This document shows positions 13,375 to 21,094 of a stretch of 37,806 nt of DNA, piece after piece. The DNA is taken from the IMG/VR virus record IMGVR_UViG_3300010970_000056, positions 1 to 37,806 of that record; one strand, 5' to 3'. The position numbers and the translations under genes are program-made. Every line of letters begins with the position of its first letter. The stretch's first letter is position 1. A model generated the notes under the pieces. The model was not told the DNA's origin. It did not search any database and saw only the letters and a program-made list of their open reading frames with translations. Origin of the DNA: a virus.

Positions 13375-14541
13375 ATGGCGCATATTACAGCCGACCGCGT
13401 ACAAGAAACGACGACCACTACGGGTACAGGCGCTATCACGCTTGCGGGCGCGGTCACGGGTTTTCGTACTTTTGCCAGCGTCATGGCAGCCAACGATACT
13501 TGCTACTATCTAATTCAAGGTACTAGCGAATGGGAAGTTGGCGTCGGCACGTTCAACACTACCTTAACGCGCACTACGGTTCAGTCGTCAAGCAACGCAG
13601 GCGCAGCGGTAAACTTTAGTGCCGGCACAAAAAATGTGTTCATAACGGAGACTGCAAAGTCGATAGTCGAGTTTGAACCGAACGGCACCGTATCTTTTCC
13701 TGCGGTCGCGGCGGAACCTTCTGCACCGGCTGCGGGCAATATGCTGCTTTATTCCAAAAGCATCGCCAACCGCATCTTACCAAAGATTATCGGCCCTTCT
13801 GGTATTGATACGATATTGCAAGTTGGCCTTTCGGGCAACTCTGTTTTCATGCTTGCACCGCAGTCAGGAACTACCGCTCCGTTGGTGTGGGGCGGCACAC
13901 TGACCACCGCCGCAACCATGTCGGTACAGCAGACCATCGCGTCAGCTAACCCTTGGCAGGCAACATGGCGCAAGCGTTTCCAGACCAGCACAACGGCGGG
14001 TACGGTGACGGGGTGCAGAACAGCATACGCACAATGGTTTCGCGGAAACGCGGCTGGTTTTGGTGGCTTTTGGTTCCGCGCTCAATTTGGGCAGAACATC
14101 AACCTCAACGGTTCGCAATGCTTTATTGGGTTATGCGCTTCAACTGGTGCGCTTGGTACGGGTGCAGGCGCTGTTTCTGCGCTTGTTAACATGATCGGCG
14201 TCGGGTTTGACACCACCGACGCGTCCACTGGCAACTGGCAGCTTTACCGAAATGACGGCACTGGAACGGCGGTTAAGGTTGACCTTGGCGCAACCAACGC
14301 GGCACGCAACACAACGCACGGCTACGATCTGATTATCTACTGCCCTCCGGGCGCTGCGACTGACATTTACGTGCGGATTGTTAACCTTCAGACCAACGTA
14401 ACCGTGATTGACACAAGCTACAACACAGACATCCCAGCCGTAAACACCGGCATGGCGTTTAAGGCAGAATGCAACAACGGCGCAGTAGCGGCAGCAACCA
14501 ACATTGAGGTGGCTAAGGTCTACATCGAAACGGATTACTAA
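13375..14541 (+). CDS. Hypothetical tail/structural protein, 388 aa
   Basis: The N-terminus (MAHITADRVQETTTTTGTGA and the following GTSEWEVGVGTFNTTLTRTT) matches a common module in phage virion proteins. It is followed by VSFPAVAAEPSAPAAGNMLL, a frequent linker in tail-fibre-like proteins, and a C-terminal beta-sandwich-like region (residues about 175-388) with a lectin-like alternation. It ends in TAATG with the next gene, a translationally coupled junction. Probably a tail fibre or adhesin component; no catalytic residues stand out. Confidence 0.65.
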   Translation: MAHITADRVQETTTTTGTGAITLAGAVTGFRTFASVMAANDTCYYLIQGTSEWEVGVGTFNTTLTRTTVQSSSNAGAAVNFSAGTKNVFITETAKSIVEFEPNGTVSFPAVAAEPSAPAAGNMLLYSKSIANRILPKIIGPSGIDTILQVGLSGNSVFMLAPQSGTTAPLVWGGTLTTAATMSVQQTIASANPWQATWRKRFQTSTTAGTVTGCRTAYAQWFRGNAAGFGGFWFRAQFGQNINLNGSQCFIGLCASTGALGTGAGAVSALVNMIGVGFDTTDASTGNWQLYRNDGTGTAVKVDLGATNAARNTTHGYDLIIYCPPGAATDIYVRIVNLQTNVTVIDTSYNTDIPAVNTGMAFKAECNNGAVAAATNIEVAKVYIETDY

Positions 14542-15083
14542 TGCCCGGCTTTGGGAGTATCGCGCAATTTGCCATTGCCGCGTACCCAGTATCAGGCAGC
14601 ACCAACCCCAACTACGACATAACCGCGCTCAACGGCACGTACACAATATCAGGCCAGACGGCCACCCTAGCACGCACACGCGAACTTACGGCGCTCAACG
14701 GTAGCTATGCGATAACAGGTCAGACTGCCGTTTTGGCGTATGGCAGAGTGCTGACATCGCTCAACGGCAGCTACGCGGTAACTGGGCAAACAGCGACTTT
14801 ACAGACCGCCCGCACGATAACGGCGCTTAACGGCAGCTACGCGGTATCAGGTCAAACCGTTAACGTAGTAGTCGCGCGGAATCTTACAGCTTTGAACGGC
14901 AGCTACACTGTCACAGGACAGACTAGCAACATATCTTTTGGCCGCTTGCTTTCCACCCAAAACGGTGTATATTCTGTGGCTGGTCAAGCCGTAGATATTA
15001 CTGTAGGCGGTGGGCCTGCGCCGGTTACGGCCTTAGAGTTCTACGTTGACATTCGTTCGTTTACCGAACGCAGGAGATTTTAA
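14541..15083 (+). CDS. Six-repeat beta protein, 180 aa, structural
   Basis: Residues 26-157 are six consecutive 22-residue repeats of the pattern xxTALNGSYxVTGQTAxLxx(A/G)R. After a short N-terminal cap (residues 1-25), the last 23 residues (PVTALEFYVDIRSFTERRRF at the end) form a conserved-looking C-terminal segment. Regular 22-residue units with NGSY turns suggest short beta hairpins stacked into a rod or solenoid. It lies in a run of virion genes, with TAATG-type coupling to both neighbours, so a fibre shaft or decoration role is likely. No named family recognised. Confidence 0.7.
   Translation: MPGFGSIAQFAIAAYPVSGSTNPNYDITALNGTYTISGQTATLARTRELTALNGSYAITGQTAVLAYGRVLTSLNGSYAVTGQTATLQTARTITALNGSYAVSGQTVNVVVARNLTALNGSYTVTGQTSNISFGRLLSTQNGVYSVAGQAVDITVGGGPAPVTALEFYVDIRSFTERRRF
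14616..15011 (+). repeat. Six tandem 66-bp coding repeats
   Basis: Encodes the six 22-residue repeats of the gene above, with no insertion or deletion. Units 1-5 are alike (LNG-YxxxGQTxxx); unit 6 (from L136, LLSTQNGVYSVAGQA) is the most diverged and caps the array. Confidence 0.9.
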
Positions 15084-15391
15084 TGGCTATCAATTTGAAA
15101 GCAATCACTAGCTGTTTAGGTTACGAGCAAATTACGACCCTCAGTTCTTCGGTAGGGCTTACCGTACCTTCGAAAGACCCTACTACTGGCCTGAACGTAA
15201 TGCCGACCATTGCTATCATTACCCCTGAGACAAACGGTGTTCGCTGGCGCGATGACGGCACGGCGCCTACCGCTTCTGTCGGTATGCCTCTGGCAGCAGG
15301 CGTCACGTTGCAGTATGACGGCGACCTGAAGAAAATCCGGTTTATTGAGCAGACCGCATCTGCCAAACTCAACATCACCTACTACGCGTAA
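15083..15391 (+). CDS. Hypothetical structural protein, 102 aa
   Basis: Starts on the previous stop as TAATG. A small beta-rich protein (MAINLKAITSCLGYEQITTL through QTASAKLNITYYA) with the segment RWRDDGTAPTASVGMPLAAG. That pattern is a known small virion module in many phages: VRWRDDG-TAPTAxxG-MxLxxG, a beta-barrel-like fold. It ends in YYA, consistent with a compact barrel and no membrane segment. Probably a head or tail decoration component; role not established. Confidence 0.7.
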   Translation: MAINLKAITSCLGYEQITTLSSSVGLTVPSKDPTTGLNVMPTIAIITPETNGVRWRDDGTAPTASVGMPLAAGVTLQYDGDLKKIRFIEQTASAKLNITYYA

Positions 15392-15402
15392 GGATTGCGG
15401 AC

Positions 15403-15891
15403 ATGAACATCTCTGGCGACACCCCCGGCGTTAATTACATCGAATACTTCACCAAGCAAATGCCGCTTGACTTGGCTGCTATGGCTGCCTTGCGCGACGA
15501 ACTGGCTGTGCGTCAGGGCGCCCTGTCAGCCGCAGAAGCAGCAGTTGCTGACCGCGACGCAGCGGCAGCCGAACTGGCAGCGGCTAAGGAAGAAGCGGCA
15601 GCGATAAAAGCTGACGCGACTAAGACCAACGCAAAATCCAAAGAACGTGAAGCTGATGTAGCGGCCCGCGAAGCTGCGGTAACAGCCAGCGAAACAGCAT
15701 CAGCCAAAGCGGTTGCAGATATTGAAGCAGACCTTGCAGCCCGCCTCAAAGCGTGTGCGTCGCTGGAAGCTGGTCAAGCTAAACTGACTGCTGATCTGAG
15801 CGAACTTAAAGCCAAACTAGATAACGAAGCTGCTGCGCTAGAACTGCGCGTAAAGGATTTCCAAGCTAAGGTAGCTGCACTCAGCGCGTAA
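15403..15891 (+). CDS. Alanine-rich coiled-coil protein, 162 aa
   Basis: Begins MNISGDTPGVNYIEYFTKQM, then from residue about 25 to 160 is almost pure Ala/Glu/Lys heptad-like helix, with AAEAAVADRDAAAAELAAAK and KEREADVAAREAAV stretches. This is predicted to be a long coiled coil, probably trimeric or dimeric. ATG 15403 has AAGGATTGCGGAC upstream. It directly precedes the first tailspike and could be a trimerisation or connector element of the tail, or a chaperone; neither is shown by the sequence. Confidence 0.72.
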   Translation: MNISGDTPGVNYIEYFTKQMPLDLAAMAALRDELAVRQGALSAAEAAVADRDAAAAELAAAKEEAAAIKADATKTNAKSKEREADVAAREAAVTASETASAKAVADIEADLAARLKACASLEAGQAKLTADLSELKAKLDNEAAALELRVKDFQAKVAALSA

Positions 15892-15900
15892 GGACAACAT

Positions 15901-17982
15901 ATGTCGGTAACCCCATCCCCTATTGGCGGTTTTGCCGCGCAGTTTTTCGATAATAACGGCGTCATTCTGTCAGGTGGTAAGATATACACCTACGCAGCCG
16001 GCACCACTACGCCACAGGCGACATACACCAGCGCGTCTGGCACTACACCGCACGCAAACCCCATCATTCTGGACAGCGCAGGACGCGTACCGGGCGGTGA
16101 GATTTGGCTGACTGACGGTCTGGTCTACAAGTTTGTCATCGAAACGGCCACAGCCATCCTGCTTGGCACTTACGACAACATCACTGGCGTCAACTCCAAC
16201 TTCGTCAACTACACGGTGCAGGAAGAAGTCATCACGGCTACCGCCGGCCAGACTGTGTTCAACCTATCGACGATCAACTACACGCCCGGCACTAACTCGC
16301 TGACAGTCTACATCGACGGCGTAAACCAGTATGTCGGTGACAGCTATCTGGAAACGGACAGCAACACGGTCACGTTTACGTCTGGCGTACACGTCGGCGG
16401 CGAAGTAAAGTTTACCACAGCAATTCAGACAACTAGCGGCGCGGTAAATGCGTCTATTGTGGCTTACGATCCGCCGTTTGCTGGCGCTGTGTCTACTAAC
16501 GTCGAAGACAAGTTGGCGCAATATGTATCGGTCAAGGACTTTGGCGCTACCGGCGACGGCGTAACGGATGATACGGCAGCTATTCAGGCTGCGATTGATA
16601 GCGGAGCAACTTTAATAACTGCGGTTGCCACTGACACATATTCGGTTTCAAGCCTTACCATCCCTTCCAACACAACATTAGATTTTAATGGTGCTACTGT
16701 AGCTGCACGGTCGGCAAGTGTAGCCGTGTTTACGAATACTGCGTACAGCGTTGGCACTAACACAAACATCACAATACGTAATGTCAAGATTAACGGGCGT
16801 AAAGGCAGTCTTGCATCGGTAATCGGTATTGGAATGCAGCGCGTAAACGGCCTTACGGTCAGTTCTTCGACTATTTACGATTGCGGCGGGAACGGTATTT
16901 TTGTTGGTACTACTAGCTCTAACATTAAGTTTGAAAATCTTTCGTTGACGGGTTGCGGCGATAACGGGACTAACAGTTTCAACTCATCCAATATCAACAT
17001 TCTTGGTGGCACAGCTGATTATCCAAACGCTATTCGCGTATCAAATGTTTCGGTTGTTGATTGCACATCGACAAACGCATGGGGTGTCGGATTTATTGCT
17101 CAGTTTACCGATAACCTATCTATGGTCGGCGGCGAATATTCATATAATGGGCAGGGATTATCTCTACCTCTTTTGAACGGAAATGGCATCGGCGGCGGCC
17201 AAATATTTTCAGGAAAATATACCAACATATCATCACACAATAATGCTGAAAGTGGTTTTGACATAGCATCTAAATCACAAAATATCAGCATTGTTGGCTG
17301 TTCCGTATTTGACAACGGCGCGGAAGGTATTTTTGCTGGGCATGGAAACGGGAACGGATATTCGATTATCGGTAACTCTGTATCCACCAATTTGGGTATA
17401 GGTATTTGGGTTTCTGACGCGGCTCGGCGGGTAGCCATCTCAGGAAACTATGTTTTTGCCAATGGTGAACGCGGCATTTTTGTTGAAGATACGCAATATG
17501 TGGCTGTAACTGGCAACGTGGTTATGGATCACTTGTCTGGTTTTGGTGACGGCATAATGATGTCCGACCTTATACCTGACATTGTTGACGGCGGTGTCAT
17601 TTCAGGAAACTACACATCCAACAACGTGCGTAACCTGTATAACCCGTACAATGAGATTGTTCAGATAGGCAATGCTGGCGCACTAGATAACATTCGCACT
17701 AGAGTGGTTAATGCAAACTACAATGTGCTGCAAACGGATCGTATTGTTGTTGCAAACACAATAGGTGTAATTTTGACGCTACCTAACCCCGGCATCGAAA
17801 ACCACGGGGCTACATATCAGTTTTTGAACACTTCTGCGGGTAACATCGTAATTTCAACTTCTGCAAACGGTATTTGGAATGCGGGTACGTCTAGCAATGT
17901 TGACAGCATCACAACTAACTTATCTGCAAAATACACCTGTATACAAATGCCTAGCACTTTATTCCAATGGGTAAGAAATTAA
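15901..17982 (+). CDS. Tailspike 1: head-binding-like domain plus pectate-lyase-type beta-helix
   Basis: A 693-residue receptor-binding protein. Residues about 1-105 resemble the P22 tailspike head-binding domain (GGFAAQFFDNNGVILSGGKI, PIILDSAGRVPGG) that docks to the virion. A second beta region (about 106-200) follows, then VKDFGATGDGVTDDTAAIQ (about 211-230), the entry motif of Pectate_lyase_3 right-handed beta-helices. The body is a run of N-rich, G-rich turns (SSNTIxx-type) predicted as beta-helix rungs. The C-terminus (TLPNPGIENHGATYQF...) looks like a capping/trimerisation beta domain. It probably degrades or binds a surface polysaccharide; catalytic residues are not evident. Confidence 0.85.
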   Translation: MSVTPSPIGGFAAQFFDNNGVILSGGKIYTYAAGTTTPQATYTSASGTTPHANPIILDSAGRVPGGEIWLTDGLVYKFVIETATAILLGTYDNITGVNSNFVNYTVQEEVITATAGQTVFNLSTINYTPGTNSLTVYIDGVNQYVGDSYLETDSNTVTFTSGVHVGGEVKFTTAIQTTSGAVNASIVAYDPPFAGAVSTNVEDKLAQYVSVKDFGATGDGVTDDTAAIQAAIDSGATLITAVATDTYSVSSLTIPSNTTLDFNGATVAARSASVAVFTNTAYSVGTNTNITIRNVKINGRKGSLASVIGIGMQRVNGLTVSSSTIYDCGGNGIFVGTTSSNIKFENLSLTGCGDNGTNSFNSSNINILGGTADYPNAIRVSNVSVVDCTSTNAWGVGFIAQFTDNLSMVGGEYSYNGQGLSLPLLNGNGIGGGQIFSGKYTNISSHNNAESGFDIASKSQNISIVGCSVFDNGAEGIFAGHGNGNGYSIIGNSVSTNLGIGIWVSDAARRVAISGNYVFANGERGIFVEDTQYVAVTGNVVMDHLSGFGDGIMMSDLIPDIVDGGVISGNYTSNNVRNLYNPYNEIVQIGNAGALDNIRTRVVNANYNVLQTDRIVVANTIGVILTLPNPGIENHGATYQFLNTSAGNIVISTSANGIWNAGTSSNVDSITTNLSAKYTCIQMPSTLFQWVRN

Positions 17983-17995
17983 GGTTGTCTAAATA

Positions 17996-18463
17996 GTGGC
18001 CGACAAGAAAATCTCTGCGCTTCCTGCTGCTACCACGCCTCTGGCTGGCACAGAAGTTTTGCCTGTTGTGCAGAGCGGCGTTACAGATCAGGTTAGTGTT
18101 GCTAATTTAACTGCTGGCCGCGATGTCGCAACCAAAAACGTCACAACCACTTCTGGCCGCGTTCAAATTAATTATGACGGCTCGGCTGGCGCACCAATGT
18201 TTGACCTTCGCAACTCAAGCGGGACGCAATGGGAGTTTTACACACCGACTTCGGATAACTCCCTTAAATTAGATGTCTGGGTTCCGGGGCAGCGCGACAG
18301 CGTATTTTCCATCCAAAATGCTGCTGGGTCGCATAACATTACAGTATCCACTGGCAACGTCGTAATCGGCACTGCTGGCAAAGGCATCACATTAACAAGC
18401 CCCGATGGTCTAACCACAAAATTGCTACGCCTTAGCAATTTAGGTGTGTTAGAATTAGTTTAA
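17996..18463 (+). CDS. Tail-fibre-module protein, 155 aa (GTG start)
   Basis: Starts at GTG 17996, reading MADKKISALPAATTPLAGTE. The pattern KKISALPAATTPLAGTEVLP then VVQSGVTDQVSVANLTAGRD is a common module at the start of phage tail-fibre proteins, usually fused to a larger fibre. Here it stands alone, with a Ser/Thr/Gly-rich beta region and a C-terminal SNLGVLELV. It sits between two tailspike genes. It may be an adaptor or attachment protein for the second spike, or an assembly partner. The start lacks a clear ribosome site. Confidence 0.65.
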   Translation: MADKKISALPAATTPLAGTEVLPVVQSGVTDQVSVANLTAGRDVATKNVTTTSGRVQINYDGSAGAPMFDLRNSSGTQWEFYTPTSDNSLKLDVWVPGQRDSVFSIQNAAGSHNITVSTGNVVIGTAGKGITLTSPDGLTTKLLRLSNLGVLELV

Positions 18464-18477
18464 ATAGGATCTGAACC

Positions 18478-20139
18478 ATGTCTTTGACCAAAGCAACATA
18501 CTCGATGATCGAAGGCGCTCCAGTCAACGTGCTGGATTTTGGCGCTGTTGGCGATGGCGTGACTGACGACACTGCGGCTATTCAAGCATCTATTGATTAC
18601 GCATCGTCGCTAGGCGTACCTACTACCGTTACCGCGGGAGCGGGGCGGGAATATCGCATTACACCTCAAACCGCAATTGTTTTTGCGGGTGTTTCGACAC
18701 AATGTTGTCTATTTATAAAATCTAACGTGCAGTTAGATTTTGGCATGGCTACTATTTTGTACAGCCAGACAACTGGTGGCGCGACCGTCGCCTGCATTAC
18801 AAACGGCACTCAAGCTGTTTCAAATTTTGCAATAAAAAACATCACTTTTGAAAACACAAGTGCTGGCGATGTAACTGGCTCCGTAATATTGTTGAACGGC
18901 GGTGTAGATGGTAATTCCGCTGATTTTGTTACGGATTTTGAAATTTCCAATTTGCAATCCAATAAGTCTGGCTTATTAGTTCACTGCCAACATGGCAGAA
19001 CAACTTCTGCCCGGTGCATTAAACGGTTTTCGATTACGGGTCTGAGCAACACAGACAGCAAAAATTGCACCGTGTATTTGTGGGGCGTTGACACAGGCGT
19101 TGTGGACAACATCATCACTGACGTTTCAGATTATGACGCCATCATGCTGTTTTCGGCATCCGACGTGACAATCAGCAATATCGTTGGAAAAAACATTTCC
19201 GATAATGTCGTAGGTCTTGAGGCTCGTAACTATTCAGAGTTTATCCAGAATATCAGCATTTCCAACGTAGTAAGTGACTCTGGAAAGTTTGGCGCAAATA
19301 CAGTAAATGCCGGAAATTTTGTACAAAACATAACTGTGAACAATGTGAACTGTGAATTTCTGTCTATCGATAATAGCGGACTTGGGCAACTTCGCAGGTT
19401 TCAAATAAACAACTTAAAGCTATCCACGCTTAACACCGCTCGAACTGCGTTCATAAACAAACTGTTTGATAGTAATATTTCAATGCTGGTTGAAGAACAA
19501 GGTAGTTCTACCATTGAAACTGTTGCTGTCAGAGATTGCGACAACATTGACATTGACGTTAAAATTGTGGCGGCGGCGTCAACAACACCTGCGTTTGTTG
19601 TTCAAACTAGCACGCGTATACGCGCCAAGGTTTCAGCCACAGGCGGTTCATACGCGCTTTTTGTTCGCGGACTTTTAGGCCCAACACAAAAAAGTAAATT
19701 TGATGTGTTTGCTTCAGGGCAGACTACTGGTGCTGTAGGTTACGACGGCACTGATGGTGTAGGGTATGATTTTACAGTGAACGGACTTTACAACGGCCAG
19801 ACGCTGCAAATGTCCAACAACTCCAGTGATCTCGGCGTGGTCAATTTGGCTTACGGGTTCGGCCCCAATATCACCCTTGCCTCAGACGCGTGCGCGGTCA
19901 CAAATGAGATTCATTTTTTGCTTGCTCAATCAGGAACAACGGACACTTTAAGCACTGTAACAGGCGGCCTGAAAGGACAGACTGTAACTATTTACGCGGT
20001 TAGCGGAACGACAATTACGGTAAAAAGTGCGACAGGTGGATCAGACAACATTTGGCCCAAAGGTCTTGTTAATAGGGATGTGACGTTTATTGCCCCAATG
20101 GTGTTGCAGTACAACGGAACATTCTGGGTTGAGTTATAA
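18478..20139 (+). CDS. Tailspike 2: pectate-lyase-type beta-helix without head-binding domain
   Basis: A 553-residue protein beginning MSLTKATYSMIEGAPVNVLD and continuing FGAVGDGVTDDTAAIQASID, the Pectate_lyase_3 motif, only about 18 residues from the N-terminus. The body has many ISNI/NISN-type turns of a right-handed beta-helix. The last 100 residues (VTIYAVSGTTITVKSATGG, then VLQYNGTFWVEL) form a different C-terminal domain from that of tailspike 1. No virion-anchoring domain is present, so it presumably joins tailspike 1 or the 17996-18463 product. Second receptor-binding enzyme or adhesin; substrate unknown. Confidence 0.82.
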   Translation: MSLTKATYSMIEGAPVNVLDFGAVGDGVTDDTAAIQASIDYASSLGVPTTVTAGAGREYRITPQTAIVFAGVSTQCCLFIKSNVQLDFGMATILYSQTTGGATVACITNGTQAVSNFAIKNITFENTSAGDVTGSVILLNGGVDGNSADFVTDFEISNLQSNKSGLLVHCQHGRTTSARCIKRFSITGLSNTDSKNCTVYLWGVDTGVVDNIITDVSDYDAIMLFSASDVTISNIVGKNISDNVVGLEARNYSEFIQNISISNVVSDSGKFGANTVNAGNFVQNITVNNVNCEFLSIDNSGLGQLRRFQINNLKLSTLNTARTAFINKLFDSNISMLVEEQGSSTIETVAVRDCDNIDIDVKIVAAASTTPAFVVQTSTRIRAKVSATGGSYALFVRGLLGPTQKSKFDVFASGQTTGAVGYDGTDGVGYDFTVNGLYNGQTLQMSNNSSDLGVVNLAYGFGPNITLASDACAVTNEIHFLLAQSGTTDTLSTVTGGLKGQTVTIYAVSGTTITVKSATGGSDNIWPKGLVNRDVTFIAPMVLQYNGTFWVEL

Positions 20140-20148
20140 AAGGTGCGT

Positions 20149-20205
20149 ATGATAGACCCATCGTTCAGCCCTACAGCTACAAAGCAGGTTCTTCACGTAA
20201 ACTAA
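20149..20205 (+). CDS. 18-residue peptide, possibly remnant of a longer gene
   Basis: MIDPSFSPTATKQVLHVN, with AAAAGG upstream. DPSF-P-A-KQ-L-V looks like the opening of small phage structural proteins I recall. After the stop the same frame stays open for about 31 codons (to 20303) and reads QTASNDVVWLPT, similar in character to what would follow in such proteins. The gene may be truncated by a nonsense change or a small rearrangement. It could also be a functional leader for the capsid block. Low certainty. Confidence 0.35.
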   Translation: MIDPSFSPTATKQVLHVN

Positions 20206-20212
20206 CGATATT

Positions 20213-20242
20213 GCCAGACTGCATCAAATGATGTAGTCTGGC
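20213..20242 (+). other. Stable stem-loop upstream of the scaffold gene
   Basis: A 13-bp stem with one G-U pair (20213-20225 with 20230-20242) closed by the tetraloop AAAT. No T-run follows, so it is not a classic terminator. A second hairpin, CTGATG/CATCAG (20254-20259 with 20265-20270), comes next. Together they fill the 85 bases before the capsid genes and may stabilise or process the capsid mRNA. Confidence 0.6.
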
Positions 20243-20290
20243 TACCAACCGTACTGATGCGGCTCATCAGGAACTCTTTAAGGGTTAAAC

Positions 20291-21079
20291 ATGGACGATA
20301 ATGTCTTTACCGAAGCGGATGCCTCCGCGCCAGAACTCGAAGCCACGGCAGCAATCGAGCCTGTAGAAAACACGACGCCGGAAGAGCAGTCTGCTGAACC
20401 TGAAGCGCCTAAGACTTTTTCACAAGAAGACTTGGACGCCATCGTAGGCAAACGACTCGCAAGAGAGCAGCGTAAATGGGAACGCGAACAGGCTCAAAGA
20501 GCAGAGGAAATGCAGGCACGGCAGCAGCCGATCCAAGACATTACCCCTGAACAATTTGAGACTTACGAGGATTACGCAGAGGTTTTGGCCGAACGTAAAG
20601 CCGAAGAACTGCTGGCACGCCGTGAAAAGGACAGCCAGCAACGTGCAATGCTAGAGTCTTATCACGAACGTGAAGAGGCAGCGCGGGACAAATATGACGA
20701 CTTTGAACAAGTCGCCTATAACCCCAACCTTCCCATCACCGACGCGATGGCGATGGCAATACAAGCGTCCGACGTTGGGCCTGATGTGATTTATCACTTA
20801 GGTATCAACGTAAAAGATGCCCAGCGTATTTCGCGTTTAGACCCCATTTTGCAAGCTAGGGAAATTGGTATGATTGAGGCGAGGCTTTCAGCCGAACCTA
20901 CATTCAAGAAAACCTCCAACGCCCCGGCACCTATTGCTCCTGTCACTGCCCGCACCTCTGGTGCGCCGACATTTGATACGACAGACCCACGGTCCGTAAA
21001 GTCCATGAGTACGTCAGATTGGATTGAGGCAGAACGGCAACGACAGATCAAGAAGTACGAGGCACAACGCAACCGATAA
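20291..21079 (+). CDS. Scaffolding protein
   Basis: A 262-residue, highly charged, Glu/Gln/Arg-rich protein immediately before the coat gene. The N-terminal 45 residues are acidic, followed by KTFSQEDLDAIVGKRLAREQ and a coiled-coil stretch (residues about 48-135, REQRKWEREQAQRAEEM). The C-terminus is Pro/Thr-rich, ending in a basic segment (ERQRQIKKYEAQRNR). A basic C-terminal tail is used by P22 scaffold to bind coat. Start ATG 20291 follows TTAAGGGTTAAAC. Role is inferred from composition and position; confidence is high. Confidence 0.85.
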   Translation: MDDNVFTEADASAPELEATAAIEPVENTTPEEQSAEPEAPKTFSQEDLDAIVGKRLAREQRKWEREQAQRAEEMQARQQPIQDITPEQFETYEDYAEVLAERKAEELLARREKDSQQRAMLESYHEREEAARDKYDDFEQVAYNPNLPITDAMAMAIQASDVGPDVIYHLGINVKDAQRISRLDPILQAREIGMIEARLSAEPTFKKTSNAPAPIAPVTARTSGAPTFDTTDPRSVKSMSTSDWIEAERQRQIKKYEAQRNR

Positions 21080-21094
21080 GTTAGGATTATTTCC

